Shown here one piece after another: positions 21,756 through 32,322 of a stretch of DNA of 38,435 nucleotides (position 1 is its first letter; each line of letters opens with the position of its first letter). The DNA comes from JAPSGM01 sp036258735. Its GTDB lineage: Bacteria; Chloroflexota; Limnocylindria; QHBO01. Both the position numbers and the translations under genes were made by a program. Below the pieces are notes generated by a model, which searched no databases, had not been told where the DNA came from, and worked only from the letters and a program-made list of their open reading frames with translations. Where the stretch lies: positions 1 through 38,435 of the forward strand of contig DATADC010000038.1 in the NCBI GenBank assembly GCA_036258735.1, written 5' to 3'.

Positions 21756-23653
21756 TGCGTGGCCGCGGCGGCCACTGGGGCGGCAACGAGCCGGACCTCA
21801 CGGCCCGGCCCGGGAGCGGCCCGCGCACTTTCCGCCAGATCGTCAGCTTCTTCCGACCGTACCGCGGGCGGCTGGCGGTCATATCGGTCCTGATCCTGGT
21901 CACCGTCTCGATCGGCGTCGTCAACCCGATCCTGCTCAAGCTGATCATCGACAACCTCCTCGGGCCGCGGGACCTGGGCCTGCTGTACCTCCAGGCGGGG
22001 CTGATGATCGTGCTGCCGGTCGTCAGCTCCGGCATCGGCGTCTGGCAGTCGTACCTGTCCAACGTGGTCGGGCAGCGGGTCATGGACGACCTGCGCCTGG
22101 CGCTGTACAGCCACCTGCAGTGGATGCCGCTGCGCTTCTTCACTGAGACGCGAACCGGCGAGATCCAGAGCCGCATCGGCAACGACGTCAACGGCGTGCA
22201 GTCGGTGGTGACCGATACCGCGGCGTCGCTGCTCTCCAACTTCGCCACCGTGGCGACCACTGTGATCGCCATGCTGATCCTCGACTGGCGGCTGACCATC
22301 CTCTCGCTGGGGATGCTGCCGATCTTCGCCTACATCACCTACCGCGTCGGCAAGGTGCGGCGCGAGGTGAGCGGCATGACCCAGCGCTCACTGGCCGAGG
22401 TGAGCGCCATCACCGAGGAGTCGCTGAGCGTCTCCGGCGTCCTACTGTCCAAGACCTTCGGCCAGCAGCGGGCGTCCATCGAGCGCTTCCGCCGCGAGTC
22501 CCGGCGCCTGGGCGACCTCCAGATTCGCCAGCAGATGATCGGACGCTGGTTCTTCGCCATGATCGGGACGTTCTTTTCCATCGCGCCGGCGTTCGTGTAC
22601 CTGCTGGCGGGGTCGCTGATCATCGGCGGCGACACGAACGTCAGCATCGGAACCATCGTGGCCTTCACCACGCTCCAGTCGCGCCTCTTCTTCCCGCTGG
22701 GGCAGCTCCTGAACGTCCAGGTCGAGATCCAGGGTGCCCTGGCCCTCTTCGACCGCATCTTCGAGTACCTCGAGATGCCGCACGAGATCACCGACGCTCC
22801 CGATGCGGTGGAGCTCGACACCGCCACGCTGCGCGGCGAGGTCCGCGTCCGGGATGTGTCCTTCTCCTACCCGCGCAGTGCTGCGAGCGAGGCGACGCAG
22901 GCCGAAGCCGAGCTCGCCGAGGCCACCGGTCGCGCCGTGCACCTCCCCATCCGGCCGTTCCGGCTCGCCGAGATCGACTTCACCGCCAGGCCCGGCGAGC
23001 TGGTGGCCCTGGTCGGGCCGTCGGGATCGGGCAAGACGACCACGACCTACCTCATTCCGCGCCTCTACGACGTCGACGCCGGAGCGGTGGAGATCGATGG
23101 CCATGACGTACGCAAGGTGACCCAGGAGTCGCTGGGGCGCGTGATCGGCGTCGTCACCCAGGAGACGTACCTCTTCCACGCCTCGGTGCTCGACAACCTG
23201 CGATACGCCAAGCCCGATGCGACCATGGACGAGATCGAGGTGGCGGCCCGCGCGGCCGCCATCCACGACCGCGTGCTGGAGCTGCCCGACGGCTACGACA
23301 CGATCGTGGGTGAGCGGGGTTACAAGCTTTCCGGCGGCGAGAAGCAGCGCGTGGCGATCGCCCGGGTCCTGCTCAAGGACCCCAGGATCCTAATCCTGGA
23401 CGAGGCGACGTCAGCCCTCGACACGGTCAGCGAGCGCCTGATCCAGTCCGCCCTCACCCGGCTGATGGATGGCCGGACCACGATCGCCATCGCCCACCGC
23501 CTGTCGACCATCCTGCGCGCCGACCAGATCCTGGTCTTCGACCGTGGTCGGATCGTGGAGCGCGGCAGGCATGAGCAGCTGGTGGCGCACGAGGGCCTGT
23601 ACGCGCGGCTCTACGCGGAGCAGTTCACGGCGGAGCAGCCGCTGGCGCGCTAA
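21752..23653 (+). CDS. ABC exporter, fused permease and ATPase
   Basis: A 633-residue type IV ABC half-transporter. Six membrane helices span about residues 40-325 (LAVISVLILVTVSIGVVNPI is the first), followed by one nucleotide-binding domain: Walker A GPSGSGKTTT with Lys429, signature LSGGEKQR, Walker B ILILDEAT with catalytic Glu and the H-loop AIAHRLST. All motifs are canonical, so it can work as a homodimer. An insertion of about 30 residues (Ala/Glu-rich) lies before Walker A. The start is ATG 21752 overlapping the deacetylase stop; a second ATG follows directly. Substrate is unknown; coupling to PIG-L and CsoR suggests a small-molecule or thiol-conjugate exporter. Confidence 0.93.
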   Translation: MMRGRGGHWGGNEPDLTARPGSGPRTFRQIVSFFRPYRGRLAVISVLILVTVSIGVVNPILLKLIIDNLLGPRDLGLLYLQAGLMIVLPVVSSGIGVWQSYLSNVVGQRVMDDLRLALYSHLQWMPLRFFTETRTGEIQSRIGNDVNGVQSVVTDTAASLLSNFATVATTVIAMLILDWRLTILSLGMLPIFAYITYRVGKVRREVSGMTQRSLAEVSAITEESLSVSGVLLSKTFGQQRASIERFRRESRRLGDLQIRQQMIGRWFFAMIGTFFSIAPAFVYLLAGSLIIGGDTNVSIGTIVAFTTLQSRLFFPLGQLLNVQVEIQGALALFDRIFEYLEMPHEITDAPDAVELDTATLRGEVRVRDVSFSYPRSAASEATQAEAELAEATGRAVHLPIRPFRLAEIDFTARPGELVALVGPSGSGKTTTTYLIPRLYDVDAGAVEIDGHDVRKVTQESLGRVIGVVTQETYLFHASVLDNLRYAKPDATMDEIEVAARAAAIHDRVLELPDGYDTIVGERGYKLSGGEKQRVAIARVLLKDPRILILDEATSALDTVSERLIQSALTRLMDGRTTIAIAHRLSTILRADQILVFDRGRIVERGRHEQLVAHEGLYARLYAEQFTAEQPLAR

Positions 23654-23859
23654 CCGGCGTCGATGCCGGTCGATTCCTCCGGCTCCTGGACCGGCACGTC
23701 CTCCCAGCGGCGCACTTCGTCGACCGCCTCCTCGGGCAGGTCTGTCGTCCCGCCGGCCTCGTGAGCCGCCTCGTCCCCTGGCATATCTGCGCCCTCCGCC
23801 GGCTCGCGCTCCTGCTGCTGCCGGTCGAGCTCGCCGCTGCGTCCAGTCACCTCGTCCAT
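23650..23859 (-). CDS. Small acidic hydrophilic protein, unknown
   Basis: A 69-residue polar protein (GELDRQQQEREPAEGADMPG, then TTDLPEEAVDEVRRWEDVPV) with no hydrophobic core, probably disordered. The start is ATG 23859 with AGGAGA 7 nt upstream on the minus strand, a good ribosome site that makes this a credible gene. Its stop overlaps the exporter stop convergently. It is divergent from the DUF255 gene, 68 bp away. No family is recognised. Confidence 0.6.
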   Translation of the reverse strand: MDEVTGRSGELDRQQQEREPAEGADMPGDEAAHEAGGTTDLPEEAVDEVRRWEDVPVQEPEESTGIDAG

Positions 23860-23927
23860 GCGCGTTCTCCTGCTGCGTCCTGCCCCTCGCGGCGCCATTC
23901 GGCGCGGCGCGTGCCACACTGACCCGC

Positions 23928-26052
<2,125 letters not shown>

Positions 26053-26072
<20 letters not shown>

Positions 26073-26466
26073 GGCGCAGCCGCCGTCGCGGGTTGTCGGC
26101 GTTCGGGTCGACCACCGCAACCGACTGCCACGTTCCCAGGCGTATGCGGCCGCCGATGACCGGCAGGACGAGGCTCGGCGGAGCTAGCAGCGGCAGGACG
26201 TGATCGGCGCCGTGGCCTGGGCTGCCATGCGCATGGCGCCAGCGCGAGTCACGCGGCAGGAGACTGTCGAGCGCGTCCATCAGATCTGCCTCCGAGCCGC
26301 TGCCCAGCTCGATGACCACCAGGCCAGCGGTGGCGTGCGGGACGAAGACGTGTAGGAGCCCGTCGCCGCTGCCCGCCGCCTCGGCCACGAACGAGGCACA
26401 TTCGCGCGTGACGTCCGTTAGTCCGCGCGCGTGGCCGGTGTCGACGTCGATCTCGCGCGTCTGCAT
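26053..26466 (-). CDS. yjbQ: YjbQ/UPF0047 family protein
   Basis: A small single-domain protein of 137 residues with the UPF0047 hallmarks: VFVPHATAGLVVIE, the HGSPGHGADHVLPLL block with its His cluster, and GTWQSVAVVD. Some members show weak thiamine-phosphate synthase activity, but the physiological role is unclear. The start is ATG 26466. It lies 20 bp after the membrane zinc-ribbon gene on the same strand, so the two are probably co-transcribed from the promoter at 26898-26903. The last 20 bases overlap the end of the DUF255 gene. Confidence 0.92.
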
Positions 26467-26486
26467 CGGACCCGCAGCGCGCAGCC

Positions 26487-26888
26487 TCAGTGGAGCTCGG
26501 GGACCACCATGGTGGCGCGCGTCCCGCAGCGGTAGCAGGACTCGTCCGCAGCGCGGATGGTGGTGCCGCAGTTGGCGCAGGCCACGACCAGGTCGGCCTC
26601 GCACTGGGTGCAGTACCGGGCGCCGGCGGGGTACTGGAGGCCGTCGACCGGGCAGTAGGGCAGGCCGCGCGGCGGCGCGAGCTGGCCAGCCTCGGTCCGC
26701 GGCAGGGCAACCGCCGGTCGCGGGACCGATTGCTCCTGGATGGCCACCTGCGAGACGCGCAGGTAACCGATCACCAGCCACAGAACATAGAGCGCGGCGA
26801 GGGCCAGCAGGCCGTATGGGGCCAGTGTGGCGGCGGCGTTGACGGTGTCGGTAGACACCCACTCGATGAAGTTGCGCACCGCTTCCAT
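26487..26888 (-). CDS. Membrane-anchored zinc-ribbon protein
   Basis: The 133 residues hold one N-terminal membrane helix (about 22-43, APYGLLALAALYVLWLVIGY), a Pro/Ala linker and two zinc-ribbon modules. The first has Cys79, Cys93 and Cys96 with CPVDG replacing the usual CPxC. The second is complete, with Cys104/Cys107 and Cys118/Cys121 (CANCGT and CYRCGT). Double zinc ribbons on a membrane stalk are common in GC-rich bacteria without a defined function; protein-protein contact is likely. The start is ATG 26888 with TAGAAT 9 nt upstream on the minus strand. Confidence 0.82.
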   Translation of the reverse strand: MEAVRNFIEWVSTDTVNAAATLAPYGLLALAALYVLWLVIGYLRVSQVAIQEQSVPRPAVALPRTEAGQLAPPRGLPYCPVDGLQYPAGARYCTQCEADLVVACANCGTTIRAADESCYRCGTRATMVVPELH

Positions 26889-26897
26889 GGCCGGCCG

Positions 26898-26903
26898 ATT
26901 CTA
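26898..26903 (-). promoter_or_regulatory. Putative -10 box of zinc-ribbon/yjbQ operon
   Basis: TAGAAT on the minus strand ends 9 nt before the ATG at 26888, with no ribosome-binding site between. It fits the leaderless pattern seen elsewhere in the window. Confidence 0.5.
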
Positions 26904-26974
26904 GCATCGGCCTCCCGCCGATCGGCTCCGGGCCGCTGGTACACTCCGCGGACACTCGCGCCCGTCGGAGGACC

Positions 26975-28051
26975 ATGCCGCGGCCCAAGCTGGACCCGCG
27001 TACCCCGCTCACCGAGCTGCATGTGCACCTCGGCGCGGCGGTCACGCCGGCCATCATGTGGGGCATTGCCCACGCCCAGGGCATCCGCCTGCCGACGAAG
27101 GACTACTGGGCCTTTCGCGACCTCATCACGGTCGGCCGCCGCCGCCGCGGCTCATTCCAGTCGTACCTGGACCTCTTCCACTGGACCGAGCTGATTCAGT
27201 CCAGCCCGATCGCCGTCGAGCGCAGCGTGTACGAGGTGATCGGCGGCGCGTACCGCAAGAACAACGTCACCCAGATCGAGCTGCGCTTCAACCCGATGAA
27301 GCGCAACCGCGGCGGAGAGCAGGACCTCGACCACATCATCGCGGCCGCCGTGCGCGGCATGGACCGAGCCGTGCTCGAGTACCCGCAGGTTCGCGCCGGC
27401 CTGATCTTGTGCCTCGACCGCGCCTTCAGCTACGAGCTGAACGAGATCATCGCCGCCAAGGCCATCGCCTGGCGGGATCGGGGAGTGGTGGCGGTCGACA
27501 TCGCGGGGCCCGTGGCGCCGTCGTTTCGCCTCGGCGACTACGCCGGGCTGTTCGCGCAGGTCCGCCGCGCCGGCCTGGGCGTGACGGTCCACGCCGGCGA
27601 GACGGGCGGGCCGGATGAGGTGCGCCAGGCCGTGGAGGAGCTCGAGCCGGCTCGCATCGGCCATGGGGTCAAAGCGGCCCATGACCCGCGCGTGATGGAC
27701 CTGCTGCGCGAGCGGGGGATCGTGCTCGAGGTGTGCGTCTCGTCCAACCTCAACACGCGCGTGGTGCGCAGCATCGCGGAGATGCGCGAGCTGGTGCGGC
27801 GCCTGGTCGACCACGACGTGGCGCTCGCGCTGTCGACCGACGGTCCCGAGATGCTGCGCGCGTACCTGCGCGACGAGATCGCCACCGTGCTCCGGCACGA
27901 CATCCTGTCCTTCGACGAGGTCCAGCGAAGCATCGCGACGGCGCGCCAGGCCTCGTTCGTGGACCGCGCTCCGGTCCCTGGCGGCGCGCGCTTTGCGCTT
28001 GGATCGAACGGCGATCGGCGCGCCTCCATCGCGCTCGAGGTCGAGGTTTAG
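26975..28051 (+). CDS. Adenosine-deaminase-like amidohydrolase with altered active site
   Basis: A 358-residue TIM-barrel hydrolase of the adenosine/AMP deaminase family. Metal ligands are present: His16 and His18 in TELHVHLG, the His of TVHAGETGG with its catalytic Glu, the IGHG segment, and the Asp in LSTDGPEML. Two substrate-contacting positions differ from true adenosine deaminases: HLDGS is HLGAA, and STDDP is STDGP. The substrate may therefore not be adenosine. A GGAGG precedes the ATG 26975, and TACACT lies near 26939. A canonical adenosine deaminase exists at 37364-38416, which supports specialisation of this copy. Confidence 0.87.
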   Translation: MPRPKLDPRTPLTELHVHLGAAVTPAIMWGIAHAQGIRLPTKDYWAFRDLITVGRRRRGSFQSYLDLFHWTELIQSSPIAVERSVYEVIGGAYRKNNVTQIELRFNPMKRNRGGEQDLDHIIAAAVRGMDRAVLEYPQVRAGLILCLDRAFSYELNEIIAAKAIAWRDRGVVAVDIAGPVAPSFRLGDYAGLFAQVRRAGLGVTVHAGETGGPDEVRQAVEELEPARIGHGVKAAHDPRVMDLLRERGIVLEVCVSSNLNTRVVRSIAEMRELVRRLVDHDVALALSTDGPEMLRAYLRDEIATVLRHDILSFDEVQRSIATARQASFVDRAPVPGGARFALGSNGDRRASIALEVEV

Positions 28052-28055
28052 GCTG

Positions 28056-28061
28056 ATAGAC
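28056..28061 (+). promoter_or_regulatory. Putative -10 box before the second PIG-L gene
   Basis: TAGACT ends 8 nt before the GTG at 28070 and begins 4 bp after the stop of the preceding gene. No Shine-Dalgarno is present, so a leaderless start on GTG is predicted. Confidence 0.4.
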
Positions 28062-28069
28062 TGCCGGCC

Positions 28070-28936
28070 GTGTCCTCGATCTGGCGGCCGATACGGGAGC
28101 GGCAGCCACCCCGCAGCCTGATGGTCATCGTCGCCCATCCGGGCGACGAGGCATTCGGATTCGGGGGCGCCATCGCCCAGGCGGTGGCATCGGGTGCGTA
28201 CGTCGTGGTCGTATGCGCCACGCGCGGCCGCTTCGACGCGCGGCTGCTGGAGAAGGCGCCGGCCCCGGGCGGCCGCAACCGGCACTACACCCGCCCGGTG
28301 GTGTGGCGCAACCTGGACACCGTTCGCGAGGACGAGCTGCGACGGTCTGTGACGGTGCTCGGGGTGCGCGTGCTGCGCATGCTCGACTACGCCGAGGAGG
28401 ACCTCGCCAATGCCGACTTCGACGAGCTCGTGTCACGCCTGGTCGAGCCGATCCGCATGCATCGGCCGCAGGTCATCCTCAGCTTCGGGCCCGATGGCGT
28501 CAGCGGAGACGCCGACCACGTCGTCGTCGGCCGGGCGGCCCTGGCCGCCTTCGACCTGGCCGGGGAGCCGCTGGCTTTCGAGGACGACCTGGAGGAGGAC
28601 CAGGTAGCGTGGCGCGCCGCCAAGCTCTACCAGCTGGTGGTGCCCGCCAGCCAGCTCGAACCGCTCGGAGACCGCGCCCCCGCCGAGTACGGCTCCGGCG
28701 ACGACGCGGGCACGCTCGCCATCGAGCTCGGCGAGCTGGCGCAGCTCAAGCTGGCCGCCATCTCGCGTCACGTGTCCCAGACTGGCTCGGACGGCGCGTT
28801 CCGCGACTGGACGCCCGAGGCGCGCGCCGCCTTCCTGGCGCGCGAGCATTACCGGCTGGTGCGGTCGAACCTCCCGGTGCCGGCCGGGGGTGGCGAGCCG
28901 GCGAGCGAATCCGGGTTCTGGGACGGCCTCGGCTGA
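28070..28936 (+). CDS. PIG-L family protein lacking the usual catalytic Asp
   Basis: A 288-residue LmbE/PIG-L-fold protein. The metal-binding motif reads AHPGDEAFG: His23 and Asp26 are kept, but the position of the general-base Asp is Gly25. The later segment GDADHVVVG supplies the third ligand His. Loss of the base predicts no deacetylase activity or a different chemistry. C-terminal parts (LAIELGELAQLKLAAISRHV) follow the family pattern of a helix used for substrate binding. The start is GTG 28070, 18 bp after the deaminase-like gene. The substrate is unknown. Confidence 0.87.
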   Translation: MSSIWRPIRERQPPRSLMVIVAHPGDEAFGFGGAIAQAVASGAYVVVVCATRGRFDARLLEKAPAPGGRNRHYTRPVVWRNLDTVREDELRRSVTVLGVRVLRMLDYAEEDLANADFDELVSRLVEPIRMHRPQVILSFGPDGVSGDADHVVVGRAALAAFDLAGEPLAFEDDLEEDQVAWRAAKLYQLVVPASQLEPLGDRAPAEYGSGDDAGTLAIELGELAQLKLAAISRHVSQTGSDGAFRDWTPEARAAFLAREHYRLVRSNLPVPAGGGEPASESGFWDGLG

Positions 28937-29032
28937 GCTGACGCAACATAGGTAGCATCGGTACAGACCGATCCTCTGGTAGGCTCGCAGAAGCCCGCCC
29001 CGCTTCGGTACACGAAAGGACCCGAGTTCGGC

Positions 29033-30118
29033 ATGTCCGAGCAGCTGACCAACGACAACATCATGGCCGCCCTGGCGCAGGTCAAGGACCCGGAGATCGG
29101 GCGCGACCTGGTGAGCCTGGGCATGGTCAAGTCCATCGACATCAACGGCAGCGCGGTCGACCTCACCGTGGAGCTGACCACGCCCGCCTGCCCACTGAAG
29201 GCCAAGATCGAGTCGGACATCGTGGACGGCCTCGAGGCGCTCGGCGCCTCGGTCGTCCGGGTCGACTGGGCCAGCAACGTCAAGCGCTCCTTCGGTGGGC
29301 CGGCGGCGGACCTCATCCCGGGCGTCAAGAACACGATTGCCGTGGCATCCGGCAAGGGCGGCGTGGGCAAGACCACGGTGGCGGTCAACCTGGCCGTCGG
29401 CTTGGCCCGCGACGGCGCCCGCGTCGGCCTGCTGGACGCCGACATCACCGGGCCCAACGTGCCGCTCATGATGGGCACCGGCGGCGCGCACGTGACCGGG
29501 GCCGGCGGCCGCGTCAACCCGGTCGTCAGCCACGGCGTCAAGATGATGAGCATCCAGTACTTCCTCACCGGCGACGCGCCGGTGATCTGGCGCGGGCCGC
29601 TGATCCACTCGGCCATCCAGCAGTTCCTGCGCGACGTGGAGTGGGGCGAGCTGGACTACCTGGTCATCGACCTGCCGCCGGGCACGGGCGACGCTGCGCT
29701 CTCAATCAGCCAGCTGATTCCCCTGTCGGGCGCGGTGGTGGTCACCACGCCCCAGGAGGTGAGCCTGCTCGACGCTCGCAAGGCGATCGCAATGTTCACC
29801 AAGGTCAATGTCCGGACGCTGGGCGTGGTCGAGAACATGAGCTCGTTCATCTGCCCCGATTGCGGAAGCGAGCACGACATCTTCGGCTCGGGTGGCGGCA
29901 GCTCGATCGCGCGCGAGCTCGGGCTCGAGGTGCTGGGCCGCATCCCCCTGGAGCCCGGCGTGCGTGCGGGTGGCGACGCGGGCGTGCCGGTCACCTCGCC
30001 ACAGCACCCCGCGTCAGACGCCTCCGCGGCCGCCACCGCGCTGCGTGAGCTGGCACGGACCGTGGCCGGTCGCGTGAGCGTCATCGCCGCGCCCTTCGCC
30101 GGAGCGGCCACCGCCTGA
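29033..30118 (+). CDS. mrp: Mrp/ApbC iron-sulfur cluster carrier ATPase
   Basis: A 361-residue P-loop ATPase that carries and inserts Fe-S clusters. An N-terminal MIP18-like domain (about 1-85, VKDPEIGRDLVSLGMVKSID) precedes the deviant Walker A SGKGGVGKTT (Lys108 and Lys113). Also present are the DADITGPNVP segment, VIDLPPGTGD and the cluster-binding Cys274-x-x-Cys277 in FICPDCGS. Length and domain order are standard. No other Fe-S assembly genes are nearby. The ATG at 29033 has a weak AAAGGA upstream; the 96-bp gap before it shows no clear promoter. Confidence 0.95.
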   Translation: MSEQLTNDNIMAALAQVKDPEIGRDLVSLGMVKSIDINGSAVDLTVELTTPACPLKAKIESDIVDGLEALGASVVRVDWASNVKRSFGGPAADLIPGVKNTIAVASGKGGVGKTTVAVNLAVGLARDGARVGLLDADITGPNVPLMMGTGGAHVTGAGGRVNPVVSHGVKMMSIQYFLTGDAPVIWRGPLIHSAIQQFLRDVEWGELDYLVIDLPPGTGDAALSISQLIPLSGAVVVTTPQEVSLLDARKAIAMFTKVNVRTLGVVENMSSFICPDCGSEHDIFGSGGGSSIARELGLEVLGRIPLEPGVRAGGDAGVPVTSPQHPASDASAAATALRELARTVAGRVSVIAAPFAGAATA

Positions 30119-30413
30119 GCTGGGGCCTGGACGCACCTGTTCGGGCGCATCGGACTCACGACCGCAAATGCTCAAGGAATGAGCGTTACGGGCGCTCAGT
30201 GGCGGCGGAGGTGACCGATGCTCGCCCGGTGACCACGAGACCGGCCTTCGTAGCGGTCGGAGCGGTGGCCGCCGCGTAGCGCTCACCCGGTGAGCATCCG
30301 TACCCCGTCGCGGACGAACCCAAACGCCGTCGCCGGAAGGGTTACGCCGAGCTCACGAAGGTACTGCCGTCGAGGCCTATCTGCCCGCACGGGGCGTGAC
30401 TAGAATCCGCCGC
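30119..30413. other. Intergenic region between mrp and the phosphoesterase gene
   Basis: About 295 bases with no credible gene, RNA or repeat that I can identify. Short frames are Arg/Pro-rich and lack ribosome sites. It ends with TAGAAT at 30401-30406, 7 nt before the ATG at 30414, which is a likely -10 for a leaderless mRNA. Confidence 0.6.
30401..30406 (+). promoter_or_regulatory. Putative -10 box of the metallophosphoesterase gene
   Basis: TAGAAT matches five of six TATAAT positions and ends 7 nt before the ATG, placing the transcription start at the start codon. No ribosome-binding site is present. Confidence 0.55.
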
Positions 30414-31205
30414 ATGCGGATCGCCCTGCTCGCCGACGTGCACGCCAACGAGCCTGCCCTGCGCGCGGTTCTCACCGACGCGGCCAGGATCGGCTGCGAC
30501 GCGATCTGGTGCGCCGGCGACGTGGTCGGACGCGGACCCCATCCCAACCAGGTGGTCGACCTCCTCCGCGCGCTCGAGATCCCGAGCGTGCAGGGCAACT
30601 GGGACGAGGCGGTGGGGATGGGCCGCGAGGTATCGGGCAGCATCTGGGAGTCCCCGCAAGCCGAGAAGCAGGGAGGGCTCTCGCTGGAGTGGAGCCGGGA
30701 GGCGCTGACCGAGGAGAACCTGGCTTGGCTGCGCCAGCTGCCCGCCACGCTTCGCTTCGAGGCCGACGGCCGCACCGCACGGCTGTTCCACGGCACCCCG
30801 CTGAAGCAGAACGAGTACCTGTGGGAGAACCGCCCATCTCGCTACTTCGCGCGCATCGCAAGCGACGAGGGCGACGACCTGTTCTGCTTCGGCCACACCC
30901 ACGAGACGTACCATCGCGTCTCGGGCCAGGCGCACTTCGTGGCCGCCGGCTCGGTGGGCTGCGGCGAGCCCGGCGTCCAGAGCGCCCGCTACGCGGTGAT
31001 CTACGTCACCGAAGCCGACGTGGTGGTCGGGTTCCGGGGAATCGAGTACGACCGGCAGTCGGTGCTCGACGACATGGCTGCGGCGGGGCTGCCGGCCGAG
31101 CTGCTGACGCACCCGCCCGTGCCGCACCCGCTGGTCGATCCCGGCGCGCTGCCTGCCCACGGCATGGGCGGGCCGGCCCGCAGCGACGCGCCCGCCTCGG
31201 CCTGA
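30414..31205 (+). CDS. Calcineurin-like metallophosphoesterase
   Basis: A 263-residue metallophosphoesterase of the YfcE/MJ0936-like type. The di-metal motifs are complete: Asp8 and His10 in LLADVHANE, Asp36 in CAGDVVGRGPHPN, Asn in QGNWDEA, His in LFHGTP and the final GHTHETYH. The start is ATG 30414; an upstream in-frame ATG at 30396 would include the -10 box. Substrates for the family are phosphodiesters or phosphomonoesters and cannot be named from sequence. The C-terminal 40 residues are Pro/Ala-rich and probably disordered. It is convergent with the ABC-importer operon (37 bp between the stops). Confidence 0.9.
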   Translation: MRIALLADVHANEPALRAVLTDAARIGCDAIWCAGDVVGRGPHPNQVVDLLRALEIPSVQGNWDEAVGMGREVSGSIWESPQAEKQGGLSLEWSREALTEENLAWLRQLPATLRFEADGRTARLFHGTPLKQNEYLWENRPSRYFARIASDEGDDLFCFGHTHETYHRVSGQAHFVAAGSVGCGEPGVQSARYAVIYVTEADVVVGFRGIEYDRQSVLDDMAAAGLPAELLTHPPVPHPLVDPGALPAHGMGGPARSDAPASA

Positions 31206-31242
31206 CGAAACTCCGGGCCGGCCAGGCGTCGCCTCCAGGAAC

Positions 31243-32322
31243 TCAGCCGGCCTTGCTCTCCTTGGTGTATGGCTTGCCCACGGCGGCCGGCGCGATGCTG
31301 CGACCGACGACTCCGGCCAGGATGACGATCGTCATGATGTACGGCAGCGCGCCGTAGACCTGGGTCGGGATGGCGCCCATGACGGCGCCCAGGTCGGGGT
31401 AGTCCGCCCCGGGCGGGCGGATGCGGACGGCCTGTCCGAAGGCTCCCGAGAACGCGAACAGGAGGGCCCCGGCCCAGGCCCCGATGGGCGTCCAGCGACC
31501 GAAGATCACCGCGGCCAGGGCGATGAAGCCACGTCCGGCGGTCATGCCGTTCTGGAATGAGCCGGTGCCCTCAAGCGTCAGGTACGCGCCGGCGAGGCCG
31601 GCGAACACGCCGCCGACGATGACGTTGCGGTATCGCAGGCCGATGACGTTGATTCCCACCGTGTCCGCCGCCCGCGGGTGCTCGCCCACGGCACGCGTAC
31701 GAAGGCCCCAGCGCGACCTGAAGAGGAGGATCTGGAGGACGACGACGAGAACGATCACGCTCATGGCGATCGGGCCCTGGCTCAGGAACATGTCCAGGAT
31801 CCAACCGACCACGGGGAAGTCCTCGACCTCGCGGGGGAGGTTGAAGGACGAGAACGTGCCGGCCCCGAGGCGAGGGTTCGGCGAGATGAGCAGGCGGTTC
31901 AGGTACCCGGTCAGGCCGAGGGCCGCGATGTTGATGATCGTGCCCGAGATGATCTGATCGGCCGCGAGCGTGACACATAGCCAGGCGTGCAGGACCGATA
32001 GCAGCACGGCGACCGCGATCGCGGCCAGGACACCGACCACGAGCGCCGGCGTCGCTCCCCACGGCCCGATCTCGGCGCCGCCGAATGCCTGCTGCCACAG
32101 GCCGGCGGCGAGGAACCCGGCGAATGCGGCAGCCAGCATCATGCCCTCGATCCCGATGTTGACGACGCCCGAGCGCTCGTTCATGACGCCGCACAGGGCG
32201 CCCAGGGCGATCGGAGCCGCCAGGCCAACCACGATCGGCGCGATGCCGGGTGTGACGTCGATGACGTATCCCAGGAACTGGAACAGGACGCCGAGTACCG
32301 GGATGCCATACAGCGCTTCCAC
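31243..32322 (-). CDS. Nucleoside-type ABC importer permease 2
   Basis: A 359-residue membrane permease of the BMP-associated/ribose-type family (YufQ/NupQ-like). The coupling and core segments are typical: LAAPIALGALCGVMNERSGVVNIGIEGMML near residues 35-65 and HPRAADTVGINVIGLRYRN in a cytoplasmic loop. It has about nine or ten hydrophobic helices. The start is ATG 32322, and the previous permease stops at 32323, so the genes abut. It is the last gene of the operon lipoprotein-ATPase-permease-permease. Known systems of this make-up take up purine nucleosides, related compounds or autoinducer-like sugars. Confidence 0.92.
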   Translation of the reverse strand: MEALYGIPVLGVLFQFLGYVIDVTPGIAPIVVGLAAPIALGALCGVMNERSGVVNIGIEGMMLAAAFAGFLAAGLWQQAFGGAEIGPWGATPALVVGVLAAIAVAVLLSVLHAWLCVTLAADQIISGTIINIAALGLTGYLNRLLISPNPRLGAGTFSSFNLPREVEDFPVVGWILDMFLSQGPIAMSVIVLVVVLQILLFRSRWGLRTRAVGEHPRAADTVGINVIGLRYRNVIVGGVFAGLAGAYLTLEGTGSFQNGMTAGRGFIALAAVIFGRWTPIGAWAGALLFAFSGAFGQAVRIRPPGADYPDLGAVMGAIPTQVYGALPYIMTIVILAGVVGRSIAPAAVGKPYTKESKAG

